In this document: piece after piece, positions 43,443-53,751 of the stretch
Position numbering within the stretch: position 1 is the first letter of the stretch
Layout of the letters: every line of letters starts with the position of its first letter
Assembly: GCA_965603515.1 (NCBI GenBank)
Contig: CBFDDH010000005.1
Location: 1-64,000, forward strand
Direction: 5' to 3'
DNA length: 64,000 bases
Source of the DNA: JAUVZL01 sp965603515
Lineage (GTDB): Bacteria > Hydrothermota > Tepidihabitantia > SM23-42
Made by a program: the position numbers and the translations under genes
The notes under the pieces: generated by a model
Told to the model about the DNA's origin: nothing
The model's database searches: none
The model's input: only the letters and a program-made list of their open reading frames with translations

Positions 43443-43598
43443 TTATTTCTTTTGTTCTTTGTTGGCGTCTTTCTCTTTTATAATACGAATACTATTGGAA
43501 CCGCACTTGGGGCATTGCCTTTCTATCATCTTACCTTTTTCATAAGGGTATTTATTAATTGCGCCGCATCTCAAGCACTTGAAGTCTTTTTCTTCCAT
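43443..43598 (-). CDS. Zinc-ribbon microprotein (51 residues)
   Basis: ATG 43598 is preceded by GGAGG at a good distance. The frame encodes MEEKDFKCLRCGAINK..., with CLRC at residues 8-11 and CPKC at 29-32, a classic two-knuckle zinc ribbon, and a Lys/Glu-rich tail. Start signal, length and paired CxxC motifs support a real gene. It lies between the HdrA gene and the ROK kinase on the same strand. The function is unknown; such ribbons often bind nucleic acid or serve as rubrerythrin-like or regulatory modules. Confidence 0.8.
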   Translation of the reverse strand: MEEKDFKCLRCGAINKYPYEKGKMIERQCPKCGSNSIRIIKEKDANKEQKK

Positions 43599-43629
43599 GC
43601 TTTAACCTCCTGCTTAGTAAATCTGGGGG

Positions 43630-43734
43630 CATTGCGAATAACCGAAGGAAGCATGGCAATCTCATCTTCTTAAAACAGTCGAGATTGCTTCGTCGTCCCA
43701 CCCTTCCAAGATTGGCGGGATTCCTCGCAATGAC
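43630..43734. repeat. Nested inverted repeat (MITE/REP-like)
   Basis: Outer arms CATTGCGA (43630-43637) and TCGCAATG (43725-43732) and inner arms GCAATCTC (43656-43663) and GAGATTGC (43681-43688) are perfect inverted pairs. The wording (CTCGCAATGAC, GAGATTGCTTCG) resembles a widely distributed intergenic repeat of bacteria. It lies just past the hdrA stop and may act as the end of the Kor/Hdr transcript. Confidence 0.65.
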
Positions 43735-43742
43735 ACAACCAA

Positions 43743-46184
43743 CTATTGCTTCTGCTTAAGCTTTTCCAGTTTTTGTTTTTTCTTCTCTTCTTCTTCGGTT
43801 AAAACCTTGATCGTATGTTCGATCTCCTCTTTGGTAACCTTTTTTCGTAATTCTTCGACATCCTGCATGGTTTTCTGGAATCTCTTGCCTTCTGCCGCGC
43901 TGATCCATTCAAGCAACAACCTTTCTGGACGTATCCCCAATTTTTCCAATTTATCCCAGAGCTTCTCTACCCTCTTCTGGGTCCAGCGGTTAGCATCGAT
44001 GTAGTGACAGTCAACATAATGACACCCAGATACAACAACCATGGGCGCACCGTTTCTAAATGCACTGAGGATGAATTCTTCATGGACCCGTCCGCTGCAC
44101 ATCGTGCGGATGAGTCGCTGGTTGGATGGATACTGTAATCGGGCTCCACCACATGTATCAGCACCTGCATATGAACACCAGTTGCAAGCAAAAACGATCA
44201 CCTTATCCTGTGGGTCTTCAGTCAGATGTGCATCGATCTGGGTTATGATTTGATCGTCTGTAAAATGTTTCATCGAAAGTGCACCAAAACGACATTCAGC
44301 TGCACACGTGCCGCAGCCTTTGCATAAAGCTTCAACATAGGTGATCGTTTTATTCTTCGGATCGACCGTGAAAGCATTATAAGGACAAACTTTCGAGCAC
44401 ATAGCACAGTATCGGCAGAGATCCTGATTCAAGGTTGATGTTATCGCCTCGAGTTTGACCTTACCTGCAGAAAGCAATGTTTCAGCCCGTGCTGCCGCTG
44501 CACTCGCCTGAGTAACCGAATCCTTCACATCCTTGGGCGCTTCAGCACAACCGGCAAAGTACACTCCAGTCGTAGTTGCATCAACAGGTTTTAGTTTCGG
44601 ATGTGCCTCCATAAAGAAACCGTCCGGGCTCTTGGATAGCGTAAGGAGTTTCTGCACCTCGGGCATATCAAGTCTTGGTGTCACGCCAACAGAAAGTACC
44701 ATCATATCAAATTCATGTTCTTCGATTTTATTGGCCGTGGTATCCTCAACCATAACCTTTAAATCGTGTGTCTTTGGATCCTCAATTATATCACCAGGGA
44801 TACCTCTGATATATGCAACACCGGCTTCCTTGCTGCGTTTGAAAAGATCTTCAAAACCTTTACCAAATGCTCTAATATCGATGTAAAAAACTTTGGCTTC
44901 AATGTCAGGATAGTGGTCTTTCAGTAATAATGTGTCCTTGATCGTGTTCATACAACAGATATTACTGCAGTATGGTTTGCCGATCTTCTCGCACCGGGAT
45001 CCGACACATTGAATAAAACCAACGGTCTTGGGTCTTTTTCTATCGGTAGGTCTGATAAAATGGCCGTCTGAAGGTCCACCTGCTGACATAAGCCGTTCAT
45101 ATTCCATGCTTGTTATGACGTTTTCGTATTTTGTATAACCGTATTCATCTAATTCTGTAGGATCATACACATCCATACCAGTAGCAACGATTACCGTACC
45201 TACATCAAATTTAATAACCTCATCTTTCATGTCGTAGTCAATACATTTCTTGTCACATTTCTCAGCACATTTACCGCAGGCGATCGGATTTATGCCAAGA
45301 CAGGATTCCATATCAATGATTGAAGCAGAGGGTATGGCCTGAGGGAACGGGATATAAATCGCCTTGCGACATGAGAGTCCCTGTTGATACTCGTCAGGGA
45401 TGATCACCGGACAGACTTCAGCACAATCACCACATGCTGTACATTCTTCTGCGTTTACATAACGGGCTTTCTTGAGCACATTAACATGGAAATTCCCCAC
45501 GTAACCCGAGATAGATTCTACCTGGCTATGTGTTAAGAGTGTTATGTTGGGATGTCGACCGACATCCATCATTTTCGGACCGAGTATTCATATCGCACAA
45601 TCCATAGTAGGATAGGTCTTTGCCAGCTGAGCCATTATACCACCGAGAGCTGGGTTTTTCTCAACCAGATATACTTTGTAACCAGCATCAGCAAGATCAA
45701 GACTTGATTGCATACCAGATATGCCACCACCGATAACGAGCGTTGCTTTAGTCACTGGTATTTCTGTCTCATCCTGAGCTTCGAGATAACGAGCTCGAGC
45801 AATATAAGCTTTCATAATATCTTTTGCTTTCTTTGTCGCGGCTCCACGATCGTCCATATGAACCCAAGAACATTGTTCACGGATATTCGCCATATCAACG
45901 AGATAAGGGTTAAGACCTACTGAAGAAACACACTCCCGAAATGTCGGCTCATGCATACGTGGCGAACATGCAGCAACAATAACACGGTTGAGTTTTTGTT
46001 CTTTGATCGCCTTTTTTATCTCTGCTTGCCCAGGTTCAGCACACATATATCGGTTCTTTGCCGTGTATACGACATTACCGATTTCTTTAGCATCCTCGAC
46101 GAGTTTGTCGACATCGACTGAACCAGCTATATTCGTACCACATTCGCACACAAAAACACCAATCCTTAAATCATCCTGCGGCAC
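43743..46184 (-). CDS. hdrA: Selenoprotein HdrA fused to MvhD, with in-frame UGA
   Basis: This is one gene although a TGA (45588-45590) splits the frame. The peptide across it reads TMDCAI-U-ILGPKMMDVGR, where HdrA normally has CxxC, so Sec199 is expected. A hairpin lies 20 bases after the UGA. GTG 46184 is the start, with AGGAGG 8 bases before it. The 813 residues hold an N-terminal domain (GVFVCECGTN), an FAD fold (VIGGGISGMQ), several ferredoxin motifs (CTACGDCAEVCP, CRYCAMCSKVCP, CKGCGTC) and a C-terminal MvhD domain (about 665-760, ACNWCSYAGADTC). HdrA carries the flavin that splits or merges electron pairs. It is the last gene of the Hdr operon. Confidence 0.9.
45550..45567 (-). promoter_or_regulatory. 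Putative bacterial SECIS hairpin of hdrA (copy 1)
   Basis: GGATGTC-GGTC-GACATCC is a perfect 7-bp stem with a GGUC loop, starting 20 bases after the UGA at 45588-45590. Bacterial SECIS elements lie just downstream of UGA and need G early in a small loop. The identical hairpin at the identical distance occurs in the other hdrA. Confidence 0.75.
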
Positions 46185-46223
46185 TTTAATCACCTCCTTT
46201 GTGGATAAGGTTATCCTCAATCT

Positions 46224-47108
46224 TCATACTTTCACACTTCCATTTATCTTCTCCAATACTTTGTCTGCTTTTATTCGATGGGTATGCAGACCAACCTGCT
46301 CGACAGTCAAACCCTGTGCAAGACCGAGCAGCTGGAAAAGATAAATAACCGGAATATTATAGCTCTTTCCCTTTTTACGGGATATCATTATTTGACCTAA
46401 ATCAAATGAAGAAAAACATGTCGGGCAGATCAAACCCATACAATCAGCACCACTTTTCTCGATCGATGCAAAGATCGCTTCAGTCATTTCCAAGGGCAGT
46501 TCATCATCCATACATCCTTTTCCGCAACATAATACTTTTTCATGATGTTCAAGCGGGATTGCACCCATGGCAGTTATAAAGTCTTCAAGTATATCCGGGT
46601 AATCAGCATCATCAACATGCATAACCTGACTCGGTTTTAATATGTGACAACCATAATGAATCGCCACGGTAATTTCTTCAAGGGATTTTTTTATTGATTT
46701 CTTTACTGCTTCGAGACCAAGATCATCTCTTATCATCTCAACGGCATGCTTTATTATTATCTTACCTTTATATTCCCGATTAATTCTCTTCAATCGTTTA
46801 TTCACCTCATCTTTCAATGCTGGGTCTTCATTAAGGAGAAATTGTGCTTCTTTCAGAGTTGAGATACACCCGGAGCACATCGTAATCAGCATATGTCCAG
46901 TCTCTTCAGCTACCGCTAAATTTCGAGTGGCCGTTACCAACCATTTCATCTTATCACGTGACTTGAAGTAAATAGGATCGGGGCAACATGTAAAATTTTC
47001 AATATCAACAAGCTCAACACCTAATAGCGGTAAAGTGTTTCTCAGTGCCAATTCCATTTGAGGGTATTTGAGAGGCATCATACAACCCCAGAAAGGCACG
47101 ACCTTCAT
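46224..47108 (-). CDS. hdrB: HdrB-like heterodisulfide reductase subunit (two CCG domains)
   Basis: The 294-residue protein has two CCG cysteine sets. The first is GCMMP, FTCCPDP and CSGC. The second is YGCHILKPS, LCCGKGC and ICPTC. In HdrB these bind the noncubane [4Fe-4S] clusters that reduce disulfides. The last residues match HdrB (IPVIYLFQLLGLAQGL). A 50-base gap to hdrC contains a possible 14-codon ORF (GTG 47149, preceded by AAGGAG) whose TGA overlaps this ATG. Such an ORF could couple translation. Confidence 0.9.
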   Translation of the reverse strand: MKVVPFWGCMMPLKYPQMELALRNTLPLLGVELVDIENFTCCPDPIYFKSRDKMKWLVTATRNLAVAEETGHMLITMCSGCISTLKEAQFLLNEDPALKDEVNKRLKRINREYKGKIIIKHAVEMIRDDLGLEAVKKSIKKSLEEITVAIHYGCHILKPSQVMHVDDADYPDILEDFITAMGAIPLEHHEKVLCCGKGCMDDELPLEMTEAIFASIEKSGADCMGLICPTCFSSFDLGQIMISRKKGKSYNIPVIYLFQLLGLAQGLTVEQVGLHTHRIKADKVLEKINGSVKV

Positions 47109-47158
47109 GATCGTACCACGGCTTTCTTTTCACATAATTCAATCAACACAGCAGCTCC

Positions 47159-47680
47159 TTATTTATCGATCGTTTCATCGGCTGGTGTTACTTCTTTATC
47201 TTCAAGGATTGTATTTAACTCATCGATCGGGATCGTCTTCAGTACTGGAAGCCCTAATTGCTCTCTTCTTCTGTTGATTGCTGAAGATACTGTCACACTC
47301 ATGCCGGTTTTCGCAATATTATCTGAAAGCTTGGCCAAGTTGACAGGTGCAGTTCCTTTTTCTACGGCCATGTTCTTGAGGGCAACAATCACCTCAATAG
47401 GACGCACGTCCTGCGGGCATCTTTCATAACAGGAATAGCAATTCGTACAGAGCCATATCGCTGAATCCTGACCCAGGAGTTCTTCTTCCATACCCAACAA
47501 TGCCTTTAATAATATTTTTCGCGGGTTGAACTCTTTTGAAAACCTTGCGGTTGGACAGACTGCAACACAGGCACTACATTGATAGCAATAGTTATGATGC
47601 TTTCCGCCGGATACCTTATTTAGCTTTTCGCGAAATCGGTAATTTACTACTATTTTATCTTTTGCCATTTTAGCCACCAT
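47159..47680 (-). CDS. hdrC: HdrC-like ferredoxin subunit
   Basis: The 173-residue protein has two [4Fe-4S] motifs, CYQCSACVAVCP and CTNCYSCYERCP. The spacing and the following RPIEVIVALKNMAVEKG are typical of HdrC. It passes electrons between HdrA and HdrB. The ATG at 47680 overlaps the previous stop by 11 bases; ATG 47668 is an alternative with GGTGG upstream. It is placed directly before hdrB as in canonical hdrCB pairs. Confidence 0.92.
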   Translation of the reverse strand: MVAKMAKDKIVVNYRFREKLNKVSGGKHHNYCYQCSACVAVCPTARFSKEFNPRKILLKALLGMEEELLGQDSAIWLCTNCYSCYERCPQDVRPIEVIVALKNMAVEKGTAPVNLAKLSDNIAKTGMSVTVSSAINRRREQLGLPVLKTIPIDELNTILEDKEVTPADETIDK

Positions 47681-48812
47681 CTAACAAATCTGCAATAAGC
47701 GTAACCAATTGGATGGTTTCAATCTTCACATCCTCACCTACTTTATCATCCTTCATCGCACAATTAAAGTGAATCTCACATTTTGGGCAAGCCAGCACCA
47801 AAAGGTCTGCTCCAGTCTGTTTTGCCTCTTTCAAACGTGCAAGTTGTATACTCTTCGAATATGTAGAACAGTTAATCCATGCACTGACACCACAACATAT
47901 TGCACTCTTTCTGCTTCTTGCCATTTCTTTCAATTCCAATTGTGGAACCGAAGTAATGGCTTTTCTTGGTTCATCATAAATACCAAGATGCCTTCCAAGT
48001 CTGCAGGGATCCTGATAAGAAACGGTTTTGGCGAGTTCCTTAAGTTTTATTTTTCCTTGATCGATCGCTTCAGCTATGACTTCAGTAATATGTTGCACTT
48101 CAAAATTGCATTCAAAATATTTGGGATAATCAATTTTGAATGTCCGATATCCCTCAGGACACGAAAAAATAATCTTTTTTACCCCTACTTTATTGATTTC
48201 ATTAATATTGTATTGCGCCAGTCTTTTGAAATTATCCAGTTCTCCACCCCATAAGAGATCATGTCCACAACAGCGTTCATTGGGTAACACTACTGGTGTG
48301 ATACCTAAATGATTGAGAATTTTTATGCTGGCTTTGGCAGCTTTTATTGTATTGATCTCGATATCTTTAAAAAGGACATCAAAATAAGGCAAGCATCCAA
48401 CGAAATATAGTGTCTCACCTGATCCGGCAACCTTCAAATCATTATCGATCCAATCCATGCGTTTCTGTTGAAGATCTGGTGTCGACATAATACGCATCAA
48501 TGATTGTGCAGCACCACCATGCGAACAGATCGCTTCTTCACCGATTTTCTGTGCTTCCTGACGGGTAGCAAGGGTCAGATCGATATAGTCGATATTGGCC
48601 GGACATCTTTCATCACAGAGTTTGCATGTCAAACAAGCCCAGATATTCTTGTCCTTTAATAACTCAAGCTGACCACTACGAATTGCTTTATTAACTAATA
48701 TGCGTGGCGAATAGCCATGATTAAATCGTGATATTGGACATGAACCCGTACATTTACCGCATTCAAGACATAAATAAGCTCTGGATTCTTTTATCGCCTT
48801 TTTAATACTCAC
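47670..48812 (-). CDS. HdrD-like protein (HdrC-HdrB fusion)
   Basis: In 380 residues an HdrC-like half (CLECGKCTGSCP, CLTCKLCDERCP) is joined to an HdrB-like half with two CCG sets (VGCLPY...RCCGHD...CPEG, and DPCRLGR...CCGVSAW...CPKC). This is the HdrD or GlcF-like (Fe-S)-binding oxidoreductase form. It starts at GTG overlapping the MvhD stop (GTGA). Together with the separate hdrC and hdrB it gives the operon two disulfide-reductase-type modules, one for each HdrA. Confidence 0.88.
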   Translation of the reverse strand: MSIKKAIKESRAYLCLECGKCTGSCPISRFNHGYSPRILVNKAIRSGQLELLKDKNIWACLTCKLCDERCPANIDYIDLTLATRQEAQKIGEEAICSHGGAAQSLMRIMSTPDLQQKRMDWIDNDLKVAGSGETLYFVGCLPYFDVLFKDIEINTIKAAKASIKILNHLGITPVVLPNERCCGHDLLWGGELDNFKRLAQYNINEINKVGVKKIIFSCPEGYRTFKIDYPKYFECNFEVQHITEVIAEAIDQGKIKLKELAKTVSYQDPCRLGRHLGIYDEPRKAITSVPQLELKEMARSRKSAICCGVSAWINCSTYSKSIQLARLKEAKQTGADLLVLACPKCEIHFNCAMKDDKVGEDVKIETIQLVTLIADLLDGG

Positions 48813-49270
48813 TTTACATCCTCAACCTGATTATCTGATACTTTAATGACCTTCTTAATGGAACTCGGACCAAGTTTTCTGATCGTCGCGGTGAATGCTT
48901 GAGCAACCTTGGCAAACTTTGTGGCTTCGGCCGATGAAATCCAATCAAGCATGAGTCTTTCTTTTTCAATACCGATCATCGCAGTAAGTTGCTCAGTGAT
49001 CTTGTGAACATCAGCTGCCTTTTTTGCACCAAACATATAATGACAATCTTCAAAATGGCATGTGGCAACCAAAACACCATCAGCACCCAATTCAAATGCC
49101 TTCAAAACCAACCCCGGGGTCACTCTGCCACCGCACATAACCCGCACAATGCGGATATTTGTAGGATATTGAAGTCGCGAAACACCCGCACCATCGGCAG
49201 CTGGATAAGAACACCAATTGCAGCAGAATGCGACTATCTTTGGCTCAAAATTCTCCTTTGGTAAATCCAT
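48809..49270 (-). CDS. MvhD-like iron-sulfur electron-transfer protein
   Basis: The 153-residue protein has the MvhD pattern FCCNWCSYPAADG, RVMCGGR and CHFEDCHY, ligands of a [2Fe-2S] cluster. MvhD links a hydrogenase or another donor to HdrA. It is the stand-alone counterpart of the domain fused to the 43743 HdrA (LDWISSAEATKFAKV and LEWISAAEGKRFQK are equivalent). No hydrogenase is in the window, so another donor, perhaps the GltD-like domain upstream, is likely. Confidence 0.9.
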   Translation of the reverse strand: MDLPKENFEPKIVAFCCNWCSYPAADGAGVSRLQYPTNIRIVRVMCGGRVTPGLVLKAFELGADGVLVATCHFEDCHYMFGAKKAADVHKITEQLTAMIGIEKERLMLDWISSAEATKFAKVAQAFTATIRKLGPSSIKKVIKVSDNQVEDVK

Positions 49271-49316
49271 TATTTAATCATTCAACCTTTCAACCATTTT
49301 GTAACCATTCAACTAT

Positions 49317-52300
49317 TTAACCAAATAATGCTTCCAGCTGTGCTTCGATTTGTTCGCTCATGAAATGTTTCAAGTCAATTGCACCGGTCGGGCAAGCAGG
49401 TACGCAAGTTCCACAACCTTTACACAGTGCTTCATTGACCTGGGCGACAAAAATACCTTTTTCTTTTTCAATAAGTTCAATTGCATGGAATTCACAGACT
49501 TCTGCACACCGACCACAACCGCGGCAATAGACCTCATCAACGATCGATGTTATCGGTGCCAGACTTATTTTATCACGGCTCAGCAGTCCAGACACTTTCG
49601 ATGCAACTGCGGATGCCTGAGATATTGAATCCCCAATGTCTTGCGGGAATTGACAACAACCACATAAAAACACTCCTTCAACTGTAGTTTCAACCGGACC
49701 GAATTTCGAATGACGTTCCAGGAAGAATTTATCTGGACCCCTTGGTACTTTTAATAACTCAGAAAGGCGCAAAGAATCCTCAGCAGGAACCATGCCTACG
49801 GAAAGCACAATGAGGTCGACTGGCACACTGATCTCAGCATTGAGGTCCACTGACGAAACCGTTATCTGGTTAGCCATATCAGTACCGGAAATCTCCGGTT
49901 CATCCTCATACGGTAAAAAGAGCACACCTAATTCCCGTGCTTTCCGATACATCCGTTCGGCACCTTTTGAATAAACCCTGACGCCGCGGTTTAATATCGC
50001 GACATCAATGCCTTTTTCTTTAAGATATATCGCCTCTTTTATTGCGGCTTGACAACAGTATCGAGAACATCCTGGATTACCAGCATCCCCTCTCGACCCA
50101 ACGCACTGTACAAAGGCAACTGATTTGATATTCTTAATATCACCCTTCAGGATCTTCTCTTCCAATTCCATATTGGTTATCACATTCTTATATCGACTAT
50201 AACCATATCTTTGGGCTGGATCGTAAAGACTAGCCCCAGTAGCTAAAACAATAGCACCTACTGTAAATTCGGTTTCTTTTCCTTTAATGTTCAGTTTTAC
50301 CTGAAAATTCCCAACATAACCAGTGACATCTGTCAGCTCTGCAGAAATTAAGAATTCGCCACCTGCTTTGGTGAATTCATCGATCAATTTAGTGATAATG
50401 TCTTTACCCGGCTTGAAACTTGGATAAATACTCGATAAATCACGCACCAAACCGCCGGGAGCTTCATTCTTCTCAATGATCTTAACCTTAAAGCCACGCA
50501 AAAGCAGGTCAAGTCCACACCTTAACCCGGTTATGCCACCACCGATTATTGCAACATCCCGGTTAACTGACAGTTCTTTCAAGTAGAGCGGTTTGAGTTC
50601 TCTGACACGCGCGACTGACATTCTTACCAATTCCTTGGCCTTGGCAGTTGCTTTTTTAGGTTCTTTCTGGTGCACCCACGAACATTGATTTCTAATATTC
50701 GCGATATCGAAAAGGTAAGGATTTAGACCAATCATAGTCAACGAATCCTGAAAACTCGGTTCATGTGTTTTAGGCGTACAGGCAGCGACCACGACTCTAT
50801 TGAGTTTGTTTTCGGCGATACGCTCCTGCAGCTTACGTTGGTCAGTTTCTGAACAGGCGAAAGTATAATCTTCCGCAAAAACCACCCCCGGCAAAGTCTT
50901 GGCATATTCTACTACTGACTTCACATCAACGACCTTTGAAATATTGGGTCCACAATGGCAGACAAAGACACCGACTCTTGGCGGTCCGGAAATATCGACT
51001 TGTTCGATATCTGGCTCTTCAATCTCCAGTTCTTGTCCTTTGAGAAAAAGCGATGCTTTAACCGCTGCTCCGCTGGCTTCAGCGATCGAGTCAGTAATGT
51101 CTTTGGGCCCGGTTGCACATCCGCAGACCAAAATTCCTTGTTTCGTGGATTCCAGAGGTTTAATTGCTGGCTCTGCATTCTTGAAAAAGCCATCTTGGTC
51201 AGTTTCAACACCAAGCACATCGGCCAGTTCCTGGCAACCATTGGGTGGGATCAAAGCTGAAGCTAAACAGACAGCGTCAAAAACCATTTTTGATGAGTAT
51301 CCCTGGTCGTCCTCATAATGAATGATCAAATCACCATTTTCATCTTCAATGACCTTGGATGGCTTTCCTTTAATATATTTCACGCCTTTTTCTACTGAAC
51401 GATTATAGAATTCTTCAAAACCCTTACCAAATGCCCTTATATCAATATAGAACACAGTGATTTCAATATCTGGATAGTGTTCTTTCAATACCAGACTGTC
51501 TTTTATCGTATTCATACAGCATATGCGACTACAATAATTAATATCCCGGCGCATATTACGTGAACCAACACATTGAATAAATGCAAAACGGATAGGTCCT
51601 TTTCTTTCTTTGTCAAGAGCAAGTTCACCATTAGTTGGACCATCTTCACTCATTATTCTTTCCAGCTCAAAAGAGGTATAGATATTTTTGAAACGTTTAT
51701 AACCATATTCACTCGCTTCTTTAGGATCGAGATAATCGATTCCCGTCGTCACAACGATCGAGCCAATATCAAGATCAATGAATTCATCTTCCATGTCATG
51801 AACAATAGCTTGAGGCTCACAGGCCTTTACACACTCCAAGCACTCAGCACACCCTGCGCAGTTGAGACAGCGGTCAGCTTCTTTTTTTGCTTGTAGTGCA
51901 GAAAATCCCAGCGAGACTTCATCAAAACTCTTTTTGGACTTTTCCAGATCAAGAACTGGCATTTTTTTCCGAGCGGTTGTCTCGAGACCATCCGGTATAT
52001 CGATGTCTTCATCCACAACGCGCGCCGGTTTTTTCTCTCTTCCTTCTTTAAGATCAACTCCTCTAATGAATCTATCTATTGATTCAGCAGCTTCTTTCCC
52101 CGCTGCAATTGCCTCGATTACGGTTGCTGGTCCGGTCACAACATCACCACCAGCAAAAACGCCAGCAATAGTTGTTTGCAGTGTATCTGGGTCAACTTTG
52201 AATGTTCCCCAGCGTGTTAACTCAAATTGATTTTCCTTGTTTAGAAATGAAACATCGACAGCTTGACCAATTGCCATAATAACCATATCAAGATCTATGG

Positions 52301-53720
52301 TGAATTCAGAACCTTCAATTGGTACCGGTCTTCTTCTTCCCGAGGCATCTGGTTCACCAAGTTGCATCTTTACACACTCTATCCCGGTAACCTTGCCATC
52401 TTCACCAAAAACCTTGGTTGGCGCCGCCAAGAAATGGATTTTAATCCCTTCCTTCTCAGCTTCCAGCACTTCTTCTTCATTAGCCGGCATCTCTCGCTGT
52501 GACCGGCGATATACAATAAAAACTTCTTCTGCACCTAAACGCAAAGCAGTACGGGCAGCATCAATCGCGGAATCCCCACCGCCAATCACAGCAACTTTTT
52601 TACCAACCGTGGTCTTATCGTCCATAATCGTTTTTTTAAGAAACTCGACACAGAATTCCACCCCCTTTAAATCCTCACCTTCGATCCCCATGGATTTTTC
52701 CTTTGCAGCGCCTACGCCAAGGAAGATTGCCTTAAAATCTTGATCGAAGATATCTTGAATTCCGAAATCTTTACCAAGCGCAATACCGGTTTTAATCTCA
52801 ACACCCCAGCTCTTTATATAATCTAAATCGCGTTTAAGGGATTTTTCAGGTAACCTGAATCTGGGGATTGCCCAGTATAGGAGTCCTCCAGGATGATCAG
52901 TGGCTTCATAGACGGTTGAGCAGTACCCTTGTTTAGCAAGAAAATAGGCAGCCGACAAGCCAGCAGGTCCAGCACCAATAATGGCGATTTTTTCTTTGGT
53001 CAATTTTGGCATTGCCGCTGGTTCATTATCTACTGGTTCTTGGTCAGCAATGAAACGTTTTAACTGTGCTATTGCTAAAGGTTCATCAATATCTTTACGT
53101 TTACACTCTGATTCACAAGGGTGAGTGCATACTCTTCCGCAAACTGATGGAAAGGGATTGTCACGTCTTTCTAAATCCAATGCTTCCTGTGATTTACCTT
53201 GAGATATAAGAGCAACATAGCCCTGCACATTAACCCCAGCCGGACAAGCATACCGGCACGGTGACCATCCTTTTTTATCAATAATGAATTTATTCGGAAC
53301 GGCTTGCGGATACTGACGGTATATTGCCTCATGCTTCGACAAATCCAGTTCAAACTCGTTGTCGAGTTTCACTGGACAAACTGAAGGACATTCACCACAG
53401 CCAGTACACTTATTCCAGTCAACATAAGTGGATTTGTGTTTGATCTTCACTTTAAAATTTGGAGCTTCCCCGTCGACTTGAACCACTTCGCTGTTTGTGA
53501 AAAGTTCAATGTTCGGATGTCGACCGACATCCATTAACCGAGGACCGAGGATTCAACCAGTGCAATCCATCGAGGTGAAGATCTTATGGATTTGTGAAGT
53601 CCGACCGCCAAGACATGGACCATGCTCAATAAGATAAACCTTAAAATCAGCATGTGCCAAATCCAAAGCTGATTGGATACCAGCCACCCCTCCACCGATT
53701 ACTAATGCTCCTTTTTGCAT
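49317..53720 (-). CDS. hdrA: Giant selenoprotein HdrA-GltD-HdrA fusion, with in-frame UGA
   Basis: The true gene starts at ATG 53720, not after the TGA at 53553-53555. The first 55 codons encode the HdrA FAD fold (ALVIGGGVAGIQSAL), and the UGA falls in SMDCTG-U-ILGPRLMD, giving Sec56. In 1467 residues the order is: HdrA start with ferredoxin motif CTGCGECPSVCP (105-116), a GltD/NfnB-like NAD(P)H oxidoreductase (about 150-600, GAGPAGLSAAYFL, GGGDSAIDAA), the rest of the first HdrA, and a second HdrA (from about 908, GVFVCHCGPN) ending in CRGCGRC and CKGCGTC. The second HdrA lacks the CxxU/C site. It likely moves electrons between NAD(P)H, ferredoxin and Hdr-type clusters. Confidence 0.9.
53515..53532 (-). 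promoter_or_regulatory. Putative bacterial SECIS hairpin of hdrA (copy 2)
   Basis: GGATGTC-GGTC-GACATCC again, exactly 20 bases after the UGA at 53553-53555. The surrounding bases differ from copy 1 while the hairpin does not, which argues that the structure itself is selected in addition to the MDVGRHP peptide it encodes. Confidence 0.75.
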
Positions 53721-53751
53721 TATTTTTATCTATTCCTTTCTTAGATTAAAA

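Noticed and set aside
43743..46220. Two adjacent hdrA fragments as a pseudogene or two genes
   Set aside because: The break is a single in-frame TGA at a known Cys/Sec site with homology continuous on both sides and a hairpin downstream. The same occurs independently at 53553.
45588..53555. TGA recoded as Trp or Gly throughout the genome
   Set aside because: TGA is used as a normal stop in many genes here, including ATGA overlaps such as 12531-12534 and 18552-18555, and no other gene has an internal TGA.
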